A DNA stretch of 64,000 nucleotides from Fibrobacter sp. (GCA_024399015.1 JAKSIC010000004.1:92041-156040), one strand, 5' to 3'. Shown: positions 36,539 through 45,425, numbered from the stretch's first letter. Numbers and translations: made by a program. The notes: generated by a model from the sequence alone, not told the origin.

Positions 36539-37834
36539 TTAATCGTCATAGAAGAAGGACCAAGTAGGCGAAGTATTTTCGCCGGAGTTGGTAATACGGG
36601 TCACGTTGGATCCGTCCTTTCTCATAATGTAAATCTGGTACGTTCCGCTACGGTTGCTGGAGAAGGCAATCAACTTGCCATCCGGAGACCAAGTAGGATG
36701 TTCGTTATTACCGGCATTGCTTGTAAGCTGAACAATGTCAGAGCCATCCAAGGCGCAGGTATAAATATTCATCTTGCCGTTATCCATGGAAGTATAGGCA
36801 ATGCGGTCACCTTCCGGAGACCAGCTGGCTCGTTCGTTGTAGCGGCCCATGAAAGTCACACGGCGCATATCGCTACCATCCTTGCCCATCACAAAAATCT
36901 GCGGACCACCGCCACGGTCGCTGGTGAACAGGACTTCGGTAGCGTAGGGACTCCAGGCGGGGCTTGTCTGGTTGGACTTCAAATAGGCAAACTTCTTGGC
37001 CTTGCCCGTAGTCGGGTTGCCGATATACAAATCCGTCTTGCCGTCCACAGTAGATGAGAAAAGCAATTCGCCGGTCACCGGATTCACTGCAGGACTATAA
37101 GTCTGATCCAAGTGAGGGAATAAAGGCTGTTCAGAGCCGCCAAACTTCTTGAGGTAAAGTCGCGGGCGGTTGGTCTTGAAGTTCACATAGAAAAGGCCCT
37201 TATTACCCTTCATCCACACGGGCATCATGCTGATACTGGAATCGCGGGTAATCTGGGAACGGTGATAGCCATCGTAGTCGGAAATCACAACCTGCTTGAC
37301 ACCATCCATCTTGGAAACGTAGGCAAGTTTTGTGGACGCTACGCCACGTTCGCCCCACAGGCGCTTGATCACCAGGTCAAAGAACTTGTGCATGGCACTG
37401 CGCAATTCCTGCTGAGGAATCACATAGGTTTCGCCCAAGAGCATATCCTTGGTCTGAGCAATATACAAGAAGCATTCCACACGGAGCTGGTTGCCTTCAA
37501 GCTTAGACACCTTACCGGTCACGTAGTGTTTGACATGGTTGCGGCTGAACAAAGCCAGATTGAACTTGTCAGAAGCCACCACTTCGAAACGACCGGAAAG
37601 ATTAGCATCACGAGTCAGGATCTGGTGAGGCTTTTCTTCGATCCATTCAATATTTTCCTTAGGTTCGGTAAAGGGCACAATGCCAATAGGCATAGTCTTG
37701 AAAACAGAAATACCCACGTCCACTGCAATCGTATCGATGGCAGCAGAGCTCATGGTCGGCAACAAGAACAGAATCCAAAAGGCAATCGACGCTGCCAATG
37801 TGGAAAACTTGAATGCTTTAGCTACGTACTTCAT
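36539..37834 (-). CDS. tolB: Tol-Pal system protein TolB
   Basis: 431 residues. A signal peptide (FSTLAASIAFWILFLLPTMSSA) is followed by the N-terminal TolB domain (MPIGIVPFTEP) and then a beta-propeller of WD40-like TolB repeats, seen as recurring SPAWSPYATEVLFTSDRGG, RASWSPEGDRIAYTSMDNG, HPTWSPDGKLIAFSSNRSG and TYQIYIMRKDGSN. It is a periplasmic partner of Pal and TolA. Located between tolA/tonB and pal on the minus strand. Confidence 0.95.
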   Translation of the reverse strand: MKYVAKAFKFSTLAASIAFWILFLLPTMSSAAIDTIAVDVGISVFKTMPIGIVPFTEPKENIEWIEEKPHQILTRDANLSGRFEVVASDKFNLALFSRNHVKHYVTGKVSKLEGNQLRVECFLYIAQTKDMLLGETYVIPQQELRSAMHKFFDLVIKRLWGERGVASTKLAYVSKMDGVKQVVISDYDGYHRSQITRDSSISMMPVWMKGNKGLFYVNFKTNRPRLYLKKFGGSEQPLFPHLDQTYSPAVNPVTGELLFSSTVDGKTDLYIGNPTTGKAKKFAYLKSNQTSPAWSPYATEVLFTSDRGGGPQIFVMGKDGSDMRRVTFMGRYNERASWSPEGDRIAYTSMDNGKMNIYTCALDGSDIVQLTSNAGNNEHPTWSPDGKLIAFSSNRSGTYQIYIMRKDGSNVTRITNSGENTSPTWSFFYDD

Positions 37835-37867
37835 ATATCTCTTCTATTTCCTCAACCCATTCACCGA

Positions 37868-38650
37868 TCAGTTCGGAGTGAAATTAAAATGCAAAGTCAA
37901 GCTGGGAGCTCTAAAGTTGAACGGCAGTTCCGGCACCTTGGAAATCTTCACTGCACGAACAGAGAGATGGTCCCAAGTGGAGTTACCCGAAGAACGTTTC
38001 AACGTAATTGCAGAAATTCCACCAAAGCGGTCGATGGTAAACTGCACCGTGGTCTTGATACTCTTCTTCACATTCAAATTGCTGGGCGGATTAAAGTTGC
38101 CCATAATAATCTGCTTCAGACGTTCCAGGTAGACCTGCATCAACGGGTCCATATCCACGGAGCCAACAGGATTCAAGCTGGGAGCTTCAACGGCTGCAGG
38201 CAAGTCCATGTCATCGATATCAAAGTCATCCTTGGCCGGTTCGGGAGTCGGCTCCGGATCAGGTTCCGGCTGCGGTTCTTGTTCTGGTTCCGGTTCGGGC
38301 TCAGGCTTCTTTTCTTCTTCCGGCTTGATTTCCGGCGGAAGTTCTTCGTTAATCTTGGGCTTTGGTTCCGGCTTGGGTTTCACCTTCTTAGGTTCGGGAG
38401 GAACTTCCTTAGGTGGTTCAGGAGGCTTCGGCTTTGGTGGAGCCGGCGGAGCAACCTGCTGCTGCTGAACCTGGACCATTTCGAACACGGGAATGGGTTC
38501 GGGTTCAGACTTGAAGTTCACATAATGCATACCAATGCAAATGCCTGCGATAACGACATGGAATACGACAGCACACACGATGATTTTCACCATCATGCCA
38601 TTGTCGCCATCAGCGAAATACTGAATCTTTCCCTTTTCGTTATTGCTCAC
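37868..38650 (-). CDS. TolA/TonB-type energy transducer
   Basis: 260 residues starting with GTG at 38650, which overlaps the tolR stop (GTGA). A short cytoplasmic N-terminus, one transmembrane helix (residues about 20-42, VKIIVCAVVFHVVIAGICIG), a long Pro/Glu/Lys-rich periplasmic spacer (residues about 70-150) and a C-terminal TonB-like domain (VQFTIDRFGGISAITLKRSSGN) give the TonB/TolA plan. Position between tolR and tolB makes it the TolA equivalent, although the spacer is TonB-like rather than the Ala-rich helix of E. coli TolA. Confidence 0.87.
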   Translation of the reverse strand: MSNNEKGKIQYFADGDNGMMVKIIVCAVVFHVVIAGICIGMHYVNFKSEPEPIPVFEMVQVQQQQVAPPAPPKPKPPEPPKEVPPEPKKVKPKPEPKPKINEELPPEIKPEEEKKPEPEPEPEQEPQPEPDPEPTPEPAKDDFDIDDMDLPAAVEAPSLNPVGSVDMDPLMQVYLERLKQIIMGNFNPPSNLNVKKSIKTTVQFTIDRFGGISAITLKRSSGNSTWDHLSVRAVKISKVPELPFNFRAPSLTLHFNFTPN

Positions 38651-39057
38651 TTCTTACCCGGAGTTTCCTTAGGATTCATGGTAAGGAATCCAAGCTTTGT
38701 AACACCAAGCTTCTGGACCTGGGTCACCACCTTCATTACAAGACCGTAATGTACATCTTCGTCGGAGTTAATGACAATAGCCATATTGCCGTCCCACAAA
38801 GACTTGAAAACATTGTCAAAGCTGCTGAACTCCACCATCATATCGGCGATGTAGATTTCCTCGCTCTTGGTGATGGAAACCTTCAACAGTTTTTCCTGTT
38901 CCATGGTGGGGGCTTCGGCCTTGGGCAAATCCACCTTGACACCCTGACTCATCAAGGGGGCGCAGATAATGAACACAATCAAGATGGCGAACACGATATC
39001 GATCATGTTCGTCAGGTTCATTTCCTGCTTAAGTTCTTTTCCGCGGCTACGCTTCAC
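38647..39057 (-). CDS. tolR: TolR/ExbD proton-channel component
   Basis: 136 residues, GTG start at 39057. One membrane helix (NMIDIVFAILIVFIICAPLM) carries the conserved aspartate (IDIVF) needed for proton-motive-force coupling. The C-terminal periplasmic domain follows: VKVDLPKAEAP, MAIVINSDEDVHYGLVMKVVTQVQKLGV. With TolQ it powers TolA. The stop overlaps the following GTG start. Confidence 0.93.
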   Translation of the reverse strand: MKRSRGKELKQEMNLTNMIDIVFAILIVFIICAPLMSQGVKVDLPKAEAPTMEQEKLLKVSITKSEEIYIADMMVEFSSFDNVFKSLWDGNMAIVINSDEDVHYGLVMKVVTQVQKLGVTKLGFLTMNPKETPGKK

Positions 39058-39066
39058 TTAAGCCTC

Positions 39067-39759
39067 CTAGCCAGCCACTTCTTCAAGAGCGAGCAAGTCA
39101 CCGCGCTTGAACAAGCTCAGCACCTGGGAACCAAAGTTGTAGTAGGAAATTTCGTTCTGACCGTTATTGGAGGTAAAGTAGTTATAGCCGGCAGATGCGG
39201 GAATTGCAACCACAAGGCCGCCAACGGTAGTAATCAAAGCCATAGCGATACCCGGAGCAACGACGGTCAAGTCGGCAGAACCGTGCTGACCAATCTGGAA
39301 GAAGGCCACCATAATGCCCCACACAGTACCAAGCAAGCCGAAGAACGGAGCCAGGTTGGAAGCGGTAGCCAGGAAGCTCAGGTAGCGGTCTTCAGCCAAA
39401 CGAAGACCTTCGATGGAACGCTGAATGGTATCTTCCAGCAAGGAGGCGCGGTGCTGGATGGAGTCGTAACTCACGAAGTTACTGAACTTGGAGGCTTCCT
39501 TCAGCACTTCTTCTGTCAAACGGCGAAGGGCACTGTCATCGGCAGTTTCACAAAGGGACTGAAGTTCCACGAACTGGGTCACATTGCTGAACTTGCGGAA
39601 AAAGACCACGTTTGCATGCTTGTTCTTGCGGTGCACGACGTACTTGACAATGATAATGCCCCAGGAGCCCAGAGACATTACAGCCAGAATGCAGAGAACC
39701 ACAATCGTAGCAATGTCCGACTGCATAACCATTTGAACTAAAGGAATCGAATTGTTCAA
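39067..39759 (-). CDS. tolQ: TolQ/ExbB proton-channel component
   Basis: 230 residues, TTG start at 39759 supported by GGGAGG 5 nt upstream. Three membrane helices are seen: residues about 17-37, 135-160 (LSFLATASNLAPFFGLLGTVWGIMVAF, the MotA/TolQ/ExbB signature) and about 175-195 (VVAPGIAMALITTVGGLVVAIPA). It forms the ion channel with TolR. First gene of the minus-strand Tol-Pal cluster. Confidence 0.94.
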   Translation of the reverse strand: MNNSIPLVQMVMQSDIATIVVLCILAVMSLGSWGIIIVKYVVHRKNKHANVVFFRKFSNVTQFVELQSLCETADDSALRRLTEEVLKEASKFSNFVSYDSIQHRASLLEDTIQRSIEGLRLAEDRYLSFLATASNLAPFFGLLGTVWGIMVAFFQIGQHGSADLTVVAPGIAMALITTVGGLVVAIPASAGYNYFTSNNGQNEISYYNFGSQVLSLFKRGDLLALEEVAG

Positions 39760-39856
39760 GACAACCTCCCTACCGATCAGGTGCGTAACTCGTTGTTATT
39801 CAACAAGATAGCAAACATAAATTCTTTTGTTTTAAGCTTCCTGCCATAATCTACAA

Positions 39857-39882
39857 AAAAAGTCCCCGTTTAGGGACTTTTT
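39857..39882 (-). terminator. Rho-independent terminator
   Basis: 10-bp stem AAAAAGTCCC/GGGACTTTTT with a 6-nt loop, further A residues on the left giving a T-run on the minus strand. It ends the FecR-domain gene and insulates the tol operon. Confidence 0.88.
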
Positions 39883-39935
39883 AGTGGTTTGTGACCAAAA
39901 TCTTACACAGATGTGAAAACAAATCTATACAGATT

Positions 39936-41510
39936 CTATCTGGAAGAAACAATTTTTGTTTGGAAGGTCTTCATCGCCATGACGTCGGCAAGCTTCTTGT
40001 CGTTCATCTTCACAACAACCTTGTAAACGTCAACCTTGCCATTTTCAATGCTCACGTCAACCGGGTTGATCGTTCTAAGGTTTTCACCCTGGAAAACAGT
40101 CAATTCCTCGTCATTGCGATAGACGGTTACAGATTCCACTTCTTCCAGGCAGCTATCGTCCCTGGAGCAGTTAGGCTTGTACAAAAGGATATTGAAGCGA
40201 GAATTTCCAACGGCCTGGCGTTTTCTCATGGAAACCTCTTCCAAGGTATCCAGAGGATCCAAGGTGTTTCCCATAAGCTTCAGAACCCATTCAGGAGGCA
40301 ACGGTTCAGGAATCTTGACTGCAGCGGGCTTCTTAACCGGCTTTGCCTTCTTTTCCGGTTCTGCGACCGCGACTTCTGCGGGAGCGGCGGCTGCGGAATC
40401 CACCACAGCGGAATCAGCCTTAGCCAGAGAATCTACAGCCAAGGAGTCAGCCTTTGCCAAGGTATCTTCAACAACTTCTTCTGCCGGAGCTTCAGGTGCA
40501 GCAGGTTCGTATTCGGTTTCCCACACGTTGCAGGGAACTTCTACGGAGCCGTTACTACAGGTAGCCATAAAGCGCTTTGTACCAGTTGCAGATTCATCCC
40601 AGCTGAAGGTACGTTCATAAACGCCACTTGCAGGAACAGTATCGGTCTGGCCCATCACGGTCACATAGACACCCGGAGTCATCTGAGCCTTCAAGGTAAT
40701 GTTCGGACGGGAAATAGCCTTAGGAATAACCACCGGACGGAATTCAAGGTTCTGTTCGAATTCCTTCTTCTGGTCTACGTACTTGGCATCGAATGCCTGG
40801 AGGTTCTTTTCAAGTTCTTCCATGTTGTCCAGGGCGCCGGACTTGGACATTTCTTCGAGAGCCGCAAACAAGGCGGTTGTACCGGAAGATTCCAGAGGAA
40901 TGGTCTTGGCATCGCCGGACTTGGTCACGAGAAGAGTCTGGTTCTGGGTAATATTGGTGGAACGACCCTCGGCGTCCTTGACTTCCACTTTACCTTCCTT
41001 CAGGGAGGCAACCATCTGGCCGTCGAGACTACCCACGAAACCTGCAGTACCGCGAATCGATGCAGTTGCGGTTCCGGTCTTGAAATTAAACTGGTTGTCC
41101 TTCTGCTTCTGGACATCGAACTGGATGTTACCGTTACGGATGTAGATGTTCACCTCACCCTTGATGGTGCTCTGCAGATCGGCATTGAATTCAACATTGG
41201 AATTTTCGGCAATGATAAAAACGGTACCGTCCGCCGTATTGAGAATCACTTCGGATTCCTTTTCGGTACGGACCTGGTCGTTATCACGAATAAGAGAACC
41301 AACGTGGAGTTCTTTCCATGTTTCTGTCTTTGCCTTGAGGAACTGACTCTGACCAACGGAGCTACGAACCTTAGCCTTGAACACGGCTACAGCATCGTGA
41401 TCCACCTCTGCAGTAATCTTATTGGACTTGATATGATCTTCAACGGCGTCCTTGCAAGCGATAAAAGCTAGGGAAAGGCAAACCGGCAAAACAAGTAATT
41501 TTCGTGACAT
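39936..41510 (-). CDS. FecR-domain lipoprotein
   Basis: 524 residues. The signal peptide ends in a lipobox IAC (Cys19). Residues about 45-190 match the FecR domain used in surface sensors and in stand-alone proteins: VRSSVGQSQFL, LHVGSLIRDNDQVRTEKESEV, TASIRGTAGFVGSLDGQMVASLKEGKVEV. An Ala/Asp/Lys/Pro linker with repeated LAKADSLAVDS units lies at about 355-410. A C-terminal beta domain follows. No sigma factor or TonB receptor gene is nearby, so it is probably structural rather than a signalling FecR. Confidence 0.82.
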   Translation of the reverse strand: MSRKLLVLPVCLSLAFIACKDAVEDHIKSNKITAEVDHDAVAVFKAKVRSSVGQSQFLKAKTETWKELHVGSLIRDNDQVRTEKESEVILNTADGTVFIIAENSNVEFNADLQSTIKGEVNIYIRNGNIQFDVQKQKDNQFNFKTGTATASIRGTAGFVGSLDGQMVASLKEGKVEVKDAEGRSTNITQNQTLLVTKSGDAKTIPLESSGTTALFAALEEMSKSGALDNMEELEKNLQAFDAKYVDQKKEFEQNLEFRPVVIPKAISRPNITLKAQMTPGVYVTVMGQTDTVPASGVYERTFSWDESATGTKRFMATCSNGSVEVPCNVWETEYEPAAPEAPAEEVVEDTLAKADSLAVDSLAKADSAVVDSAAAAPAEVAVAEPEKKAKPVKKPAAVKIPEPLPPEWVLKLMGNTLDPLDTLEEVSMRKRQAVGNSRFNILLYKPNCSRDDSCLEEVESVTVYRNDEELTVFQGENLRTINPVDVSIENGKVDVYKVVVKMNDKKLADVMAMKTFQTKIVSSR

Positions 41511-41651
41511 AGGCTGATTCTCTATTTCTACACAAAATCTAAATACTGAATTTTGAAAGTCAAGAGAAAACAGAAATTTCGTTGTTGTAAATGACTACAA
41601 CAGCCCACGAAATTTGTCTAAAATCACAGTAAAATTAACTTAACTTGAGCC

Positions 41652-42419
41652 CTACGGCGTTTCCAGGCCCTTAGGGTGGAAACTGGTGCGGTGGGCCGGG
41701 GTCATTCCCAGCTTGCGGATTGCAGACAAATGAGCCTTGGTACCATAACCGGCATGCTTGTCAAAGCCGTAACCCGGATAAGTTTTTTCCAGTTCATCCA
41801 TATAGCGGTCACGGAAAACCTTGGCCAAAATGGAGGCCGCCGAAATGGAAGCCACGCGACCATCACCCTTCACCACGGGAATCTGGATTTCATCGGGAAC
41901 GCCGTGAATCTTCAGGTTTCCGTCCACAGCGACCAGCACTTCAGGTGCTGCGGGAGTAAACAAATCCGCGCTGGAAATCCTTGCCCCAAAAGCACTTACG
42001 CAATCTGCAAAGGAGCCCTTCACCTCCACAGGCATTTCCGGTTCGGAAACTTCCAGGCCAGGCATCCCTAGAGCAGTCAAGGCGCGGCGCATCGCCAAAA
42101 AATCCGCTTCAAGAATATTGATGGAGTCAATTTCTGCAACGCTTGCGCTGGCAATGGCATAGCAAATGCAGGCATCCTTCACGGCGTCGTACATGGCTTC
42201 GCGTTTGGGGCGGGTCAGCTTCTTGGAATCGTTCAAGGACGGCAGAATATCAGGGGACTTGAGAACGGCAGCACAAGCCACCACAGGGCCTGCCAAAGGG
42301 CCCCTACCCACTTCGTCGATGCCGACAATGATCTTTCCCGGGAAATTGCTACGGAAAGCCACCTCACCATCGATGGGGGCTTCAATTCCATCCACAAATG
42401 CAGGAGGCTTAAACTTCAT
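41652..42419 (-). CDS. rnhB: ribonuclease HII
   Basis: 255 residues. The catalytic core has IVGIDEVGRGPLAGPVVACA (the two active acidic residues of DEVGRG), NDSKKLTRPKRE, the later VAVDGNLKI and VVKGDGRVASISAASILAKVFRD. It cleaves RNA in RNA:DNA hybrids and single ribonucleotides in DNA. An inserted stretch of about 45 residues between the two halves (MPVEVKGSFADCVSAFG...) makes it longer than E. coli RnhB (198). The leader is a heptamer array with no visible ribosome site. Confidence 0.94.
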   Translation of the reverse strand: MKFKPPAFVDGIEAPIDGEVAFRSNFPGKIIVGIDEVGRGPLAGPVVACAAVLKSPDILPSLNDSKKLTRPKREAMYDAVKDACICYAIASASVAEIDSINILEADFLAMRRALTALGMPGLEVSEPEMPVEVKGSFADCVSAFGARISSADLFTPAAPEVLVAVDGNLKIHGVPDEIQIPVVKGDGRVASISAASILAKVFRDRYMDELEKTYPGYGFDKHAGYGTKAHLSAIRKLGMTPAHRTSFHPKGLETP

Positions 42420-42458
42420 ATTCGGGGTCCAGGCACCAGGTTCCAGGCTCGAGGCAAA
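42420..42458. repeat. CCTSGNN heptamer array filling the purN-rnhB gap
   Basis: In mRNA sense (minus strand) the 39-nt gap reads as heptamers CCTCGAG, CCTGGAA, CCTGGTG, CCTGGAC, then CCCGAAT directly before the rnhB ATG. It starts 4 nt after the purN stop codon. The unit family is the same as in front of trpCF (60872-60934). Confidence 0.85.
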
Positions 42459-43049
42459 CTATTTTTGCAGAGATTCGCCGTATTCCTTAATGGTACGCCA
42501 GAAGATATCGTGTTCCTGTTCCAGAACGCGGGACTGCAGGGTTTCAGGAGTATCATCGGGCATCACAGGCACCTTGCGCTGTGCAAGGATGCGGCCGCGG
42601 TCGATTTCATTGGAAACCAGGTGAACCGTGGGGCCAGACTCTGTTTCACCTGCAGCAAGCACAGCTTCGTGAACGTGGAGTCCCCAGAAGCCCTTTCCGC
42701 CAAACTTCGGCAGCAAGGACGGATGAATATTCAAGATGCGATCCGGCATCTTCTCGATGAGGCAATCCGGCAGTTTCTTCATATAACCCGCCAAAATCAG
42801 CAGGTCCACCGGGCGTTCATCCAGCACCGCACAAAGAGCCTTTTCATACTCCGCCTGGTCCGGATGAGTCTTCCCCGAAATATGATAAACGGGAATCCCA
42901 TAAGTAGTCGCATGATTCACGGCGCCACAGCCCCCGTTATTTGTAATCAGGAACTTGCACTGAGCTTCAAGGTCGCCCTCGCCGATGCGGTCAATAATTG
43001 CTTTAAAGTTGCTTCCGCCGCCAGAAGCCATAACGCCGATCTTAAACAT
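42459..43049 (-). CDS. purN: phosphoribosylglycinamide formyltransferase
   Basis: 196 residues, typical for PurN, which uses 10-formyl-THF in the third step of purine synthesis. It has the N-terminal phosphate loop FKIGVMASGGGSNFKAI, the formyl-group site NIHPSLLPKFGGKG with the catalytic Asn and His, and the later aspartate region SEIDRGRILAQRKVPV in the variant form SNEIDRG. Its stop codon is followed directly by the heptamer array leading into rnhB. Confidence 0.94.
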   Translation of the reverse strand: MFKIGVMASGGGSNFKAIIDRIGEGDLEAQCKFLITNNGGCGAVNHATTYGIPVYHISGKTHPDQAEYEKALCAVLDERPVDLLILAGYMKKLPDCLIEKMPDRILNIHPSLLPKFGGKGFWGLHVHEAVLAAGETESGPTVHLVSNEIDRGRILAQRKVPVMPDDTPETLQSRVLEQEHDIFWRTIKEYGESLQK

Positions 43050-43070
43050 GGGCGCTAAGATAGAAATATT

Positions 43071-43154
43071 CTACGATACGAATGCGGCGAGCATTAAAAC
43101 AACACCGAGGAATACGGTCGCATAGCTGAGAATGAATGTCGGGCTGATCTTCAT
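43071..43154 (-). CDS. possible 27-aa membrane peptide upstream of purN
   Basis: An ATG-started ORF encodes MKISPTFILSYATVFLGVV and then LMLAAFVS before TAG. A lysine at position 2 and a single 20-residue hydrophobic span are typical of small bacterial membrane proteins. It is 21 bp upstream of purN on the same strand. No strong Shine-Dalgarno is seen; the stretch upstream carries the palindrome CCTATATTATAGG. It could be a real small protein or a chance ORF. Confidence 0.4.
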   Translation of the reverse strand: MKISPTFILSYATVFLGVVLMLAAFVS

Positions 43155-43260
43155 GCCTATAATATAGGTCGGAATATTCCAACTTAAAAGTGACAGCAAG
43201 CACATAGAGATTTCTGTCACAAAATTACAATTCACTTACGCAGCAAATCTTCGCAAAATT

Positions 43261-43307
43261 GCGTAGCAAACGCAGGCGGGGGTCTAGGGGGCAGTGGCCC
43301 CCTACAT
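43261..43307. repeat. 47-bp direct repeat, copy 1, with internal hairpin
   Basis: Identical to 43407-43453 except for two bases. Contains the near-palindrome TAGGGGGCAGTGGCCCCCTA (8-bp stem, 4-nt loop) at 43285-43304. The gap 43155-43454 holds only these repeats and the hairpin at 43375-43393. Confidence 0.88.
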
Positions 43308-43374
43308 TCCACAATCGCACGGCGGAACCTACGGCGATCAAGACGGTCCCTTATGTTGTCGGGGTATAAACCGT

Positions 43375-43393
43375 AAAGGGGCAGAGCCCCTTT
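43375..43393. repeat. 8-bp hairpin between the two 47-bp repeats
   Basis: AAAGGGGC and GCCCCTTT flank AGA. Possible transcription end point or part of a dispersed repeat unit. Confidence 0.6.
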
Positions 43394-43406
43394 CGGCCTG
43401 GCTTTT

Positions 43407-43453
43407 GCGTAGCAAACGCCGGCAGGGGTCTAGGGGGCAGTGGCCCCCTACAT
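43407..43453. repeat. 47-bp direct repeat, copy 2, with internal hairpin
   Basis: Second copy of the repeat at 43261-43307; the hairpin lies at 43431-43450. It ends 1 bp before the stop of the minus-strand SulP gene, so the hairpins could act as its terminator, although no T-run follows. Confidence 0.88.
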
Positions 43454-43454
43454 C

Positions 43455-45350
43455 TTATTTCTCTTCGATCTTCCAGACGGGTTCGTCGGCGACCTTTTCG
43501 GCGATCACTTCCGGAGTGCCTTCAGCCACTGCAGCGTTGGATTCTTCAGGCATCCAGGGCTTGTCCAGACCCTTTTCCCAGCTAACGGTGGGGTTCGGAT
43601 CGTAGGTGTCGCTAACCAGCGGGAGGCCGAGGATTTCGCGAGCACGGTTGAGGGCAGCGTCGATGTTACCGAGAGCGTTTTCTTCGCCGAGCTGCTTCAG
43701 CACACCTGCGCGGGTAAGAGCAACCACCGGCTGGGCATGCACACCGGAAAGGAGCAACTGGGTGCCGTCCTTCTTACAGCGGATCATCAAGTCTTCAATC
43801 ATCTGGATACCGGCAGCGTCGATACTGGAAACGCTACGCATGCGGAGGATAAGAATCTTGGGCTTAACGGCGATGCGATTCAAGGTTTCCTTGAACTTGT
43901 CTACAGCACCGAAGAAGAGGGAACCAGCAAGTTCGTAAACGATAACGCCCTTCGGAACCTGGCGTGCAAGTTCGTTGTGGGTCACTTCTTCGTCATCAGC
44001 ACGGATTGCATCGGTAACTGCGTCCACTTCGGCAACTTCGCTCATACGCTTGATGAAGAGGATTGCTGCCAGAAGAACGCCAACTTCGATAGCAACAGTC
44101 AGGTCGATGACCACGGTGAGGAAGAATGCAACGAGCATCACCATGACGTCGCTCTTGGGGAGCTTGAACATCTTGATCACAGCGCGGTAGCCGCACATGT
44201 TGAATGCAACCTGGAAAAGCACAGCGGCAAGGGCTGCCATAGGAATCATTTCGGCGTACTTACCGAGAACCAGCATGATGAGCAAAAGAACAACAGCATG
44301 AACAAGGCCAGAAATCGGGGAAACAGCGCCGTTACGGATGTTGGTAGCGGTACGGGCGATAGCGCCGGTAGCCGGAATACCACCGAACATGGGGCTCAAG
44401 AGGTTAGCAACACCCTGGCCGAAAAGTTCGGTATTGGAGCGGTGCTTGGTAGAGGTCATACCGTCAGCCACCACTGCAGAGAGCAAGGATTCGATAGCGC
44501 CCAAAATAGCAATGGTCAATGCCGGCTGGAAAACCTTCTGCATCATGTCCAGGCTGATGTTCGGGAGGTGCGGGGTGGGGAAACCAGACGGAATGTGGTT
44601 CTTCATACCGATGGTCATCACGCCGTGGCCGTTAACGGGATCGTCCCAGCCAAGAACCTTGACAATGACGGTAGCTACGATAATAGCAATGAGGGAGCCC
44701 GGAACCTTGGAAGTAATCTTGGGCCAGAAAATGCAAACGGCGAGAGCGATGAGGCCGATAATCACGGAGTAGATGTTGATGGTATCGAGAGAAGAAGCGT
44801 AAAGCTTGATCTTACCGATAGCATCGGCAGGGTCCTTAGCCAAGAAACGGAGACCGAAGAAGTTGGGAACCTGACCCAGGGCGATGATCACGGCGATACC
44901 AGCGGTAAAGCCCACGGTCACCGGATAAGGAATGAACTTAATGATGGCACCGAACTTTGCAAGACCGAAAACGATCAGGATGATACCGGCCAAAAGCGTT
45001 GCGGAAGCCAAGCCATCGTAACCGTACTGGCTAACGATGCCGTAGACGATCACAATGAAAGCACCGGTAGGACCACCGATCTGGAAGCGGGAACCGCCCA
45101 AAAGGCTAATAGTGAAACCAGCAATGATGGCGGTGTAAAGGCCCTGTTCCGGACCGACACCAGAAGCGATAGCGAATGCGATTGCCAAGGGCAAAGCCAA
45201 AATGCCAACGATAACGCCGGACATAAGGTCGCTAATCAAGTTTTGCTTGGTGTAACCCCTCTTGATGGACTTTACCAGTTCAGGGGTGATGGTTGCGACG
45301 GATTCGTTCAAGAACTTCTTGACGGATTCCTTAGCATTGATGTTAGACAT
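43455..45350 (-). CDS. SulP-family anion transporter with STAS domain
   Basis: 631 residues. About twelve to fourteen membrane spans in residues 15-430 include the SulP motifs NLISDLMSGVIVGILALPLAIAFAIASGV and GLYTAIIAGFTISLLGGSRFQIGGPTGAFIVIV. A cytoplasmic STAS domain follows at about 455-565 (GVIVYELAGSLFFGAVDKFKE, VSSIDAAGIQMIEDL). Bacterial SulP proteins carry sulfate, bicarbonate or dicarboxylates; which one cannot be read here. A TusA-domain gene nearby on the same strand hints at sulfur but is weak evidence. Confidence 0.93.
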   Translation of the reverse strand: MSNINAKESVKKFLNESVATITPELVKSIKRGYTKQNLISDLMSGVIVGILALPLAIAFAIASGVGPEQGLYTAIIAGFTISLLGGSRFQIGGPTGAFIVIVYGIVSQYGYDGLASATLLAGIILIVFGLAKFGAIIKFIPYPVTVGFTAGIAVIIALGQVPNFFGLRFLAKDPADAIGKIKLYASSLDTINIYSVIIGLIALAVCIFWPKITSKVPGSLIAIIVATVIVKVLGWDDPVNGHGVMTIGMKNHIPSGFPTPHLPNISLDMMQKVFQPALTIAILGAIESLLSAVVADGMTSTKHRSNTELFGQGVANLLSPMFGGIPATGAIARTATNIRNGAVSPISGLVHAVVLLLIMLVLGKYAEMIPMAALAAVLFQVAFNMCGYRAVIKMFKLPKSDVMVMLVAFFLTVVIDLTVAIEVGVLLAAILFIKRMSEVAEVDAVTDAIRADDEEVTHNELARQVPKGVIVYELAGSLFFGAVDKFKETLNRIAVKPKILILRMRSVSSIDAAGIQMIEDLMIRCKKDGTQLLLSGVHAQPVVALTRAGVLKQLGEENALGNIDAALNRAREILGLPLVSDTYDPNPTVSWEKGLDKPWMPEESNAAVAEGTPEVIAEKVADEPVWKIEEK

Positions 45351-45393
45351 TTGGCTTCTCCGTTCTTAAAAGAGCGCGCCAAATTTAAAAAAA

Positions 45394-45416
45394 TCCCCCT
45401 TTTTTGGTAAGGGGGA
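45394..45416 (-). terminator. Rho-independent terminator
   Basis: TCCCCCTT/AAGGGGGA stem with 7-nt loop and a T-run on the minus strand, just after the zinc-ribbon gene and before sulP, so sulP probably has its own promoter. Confidence 0.82.
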
Positions 45417-45425
45417 AAATTTTGC

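Noticed and set aside
43294..43605. Plus-strand open frames over the 47-bp repeats
   Set aside because: They run through hairpin repeats and the antisense side of sulP; no domain or ribosome site.
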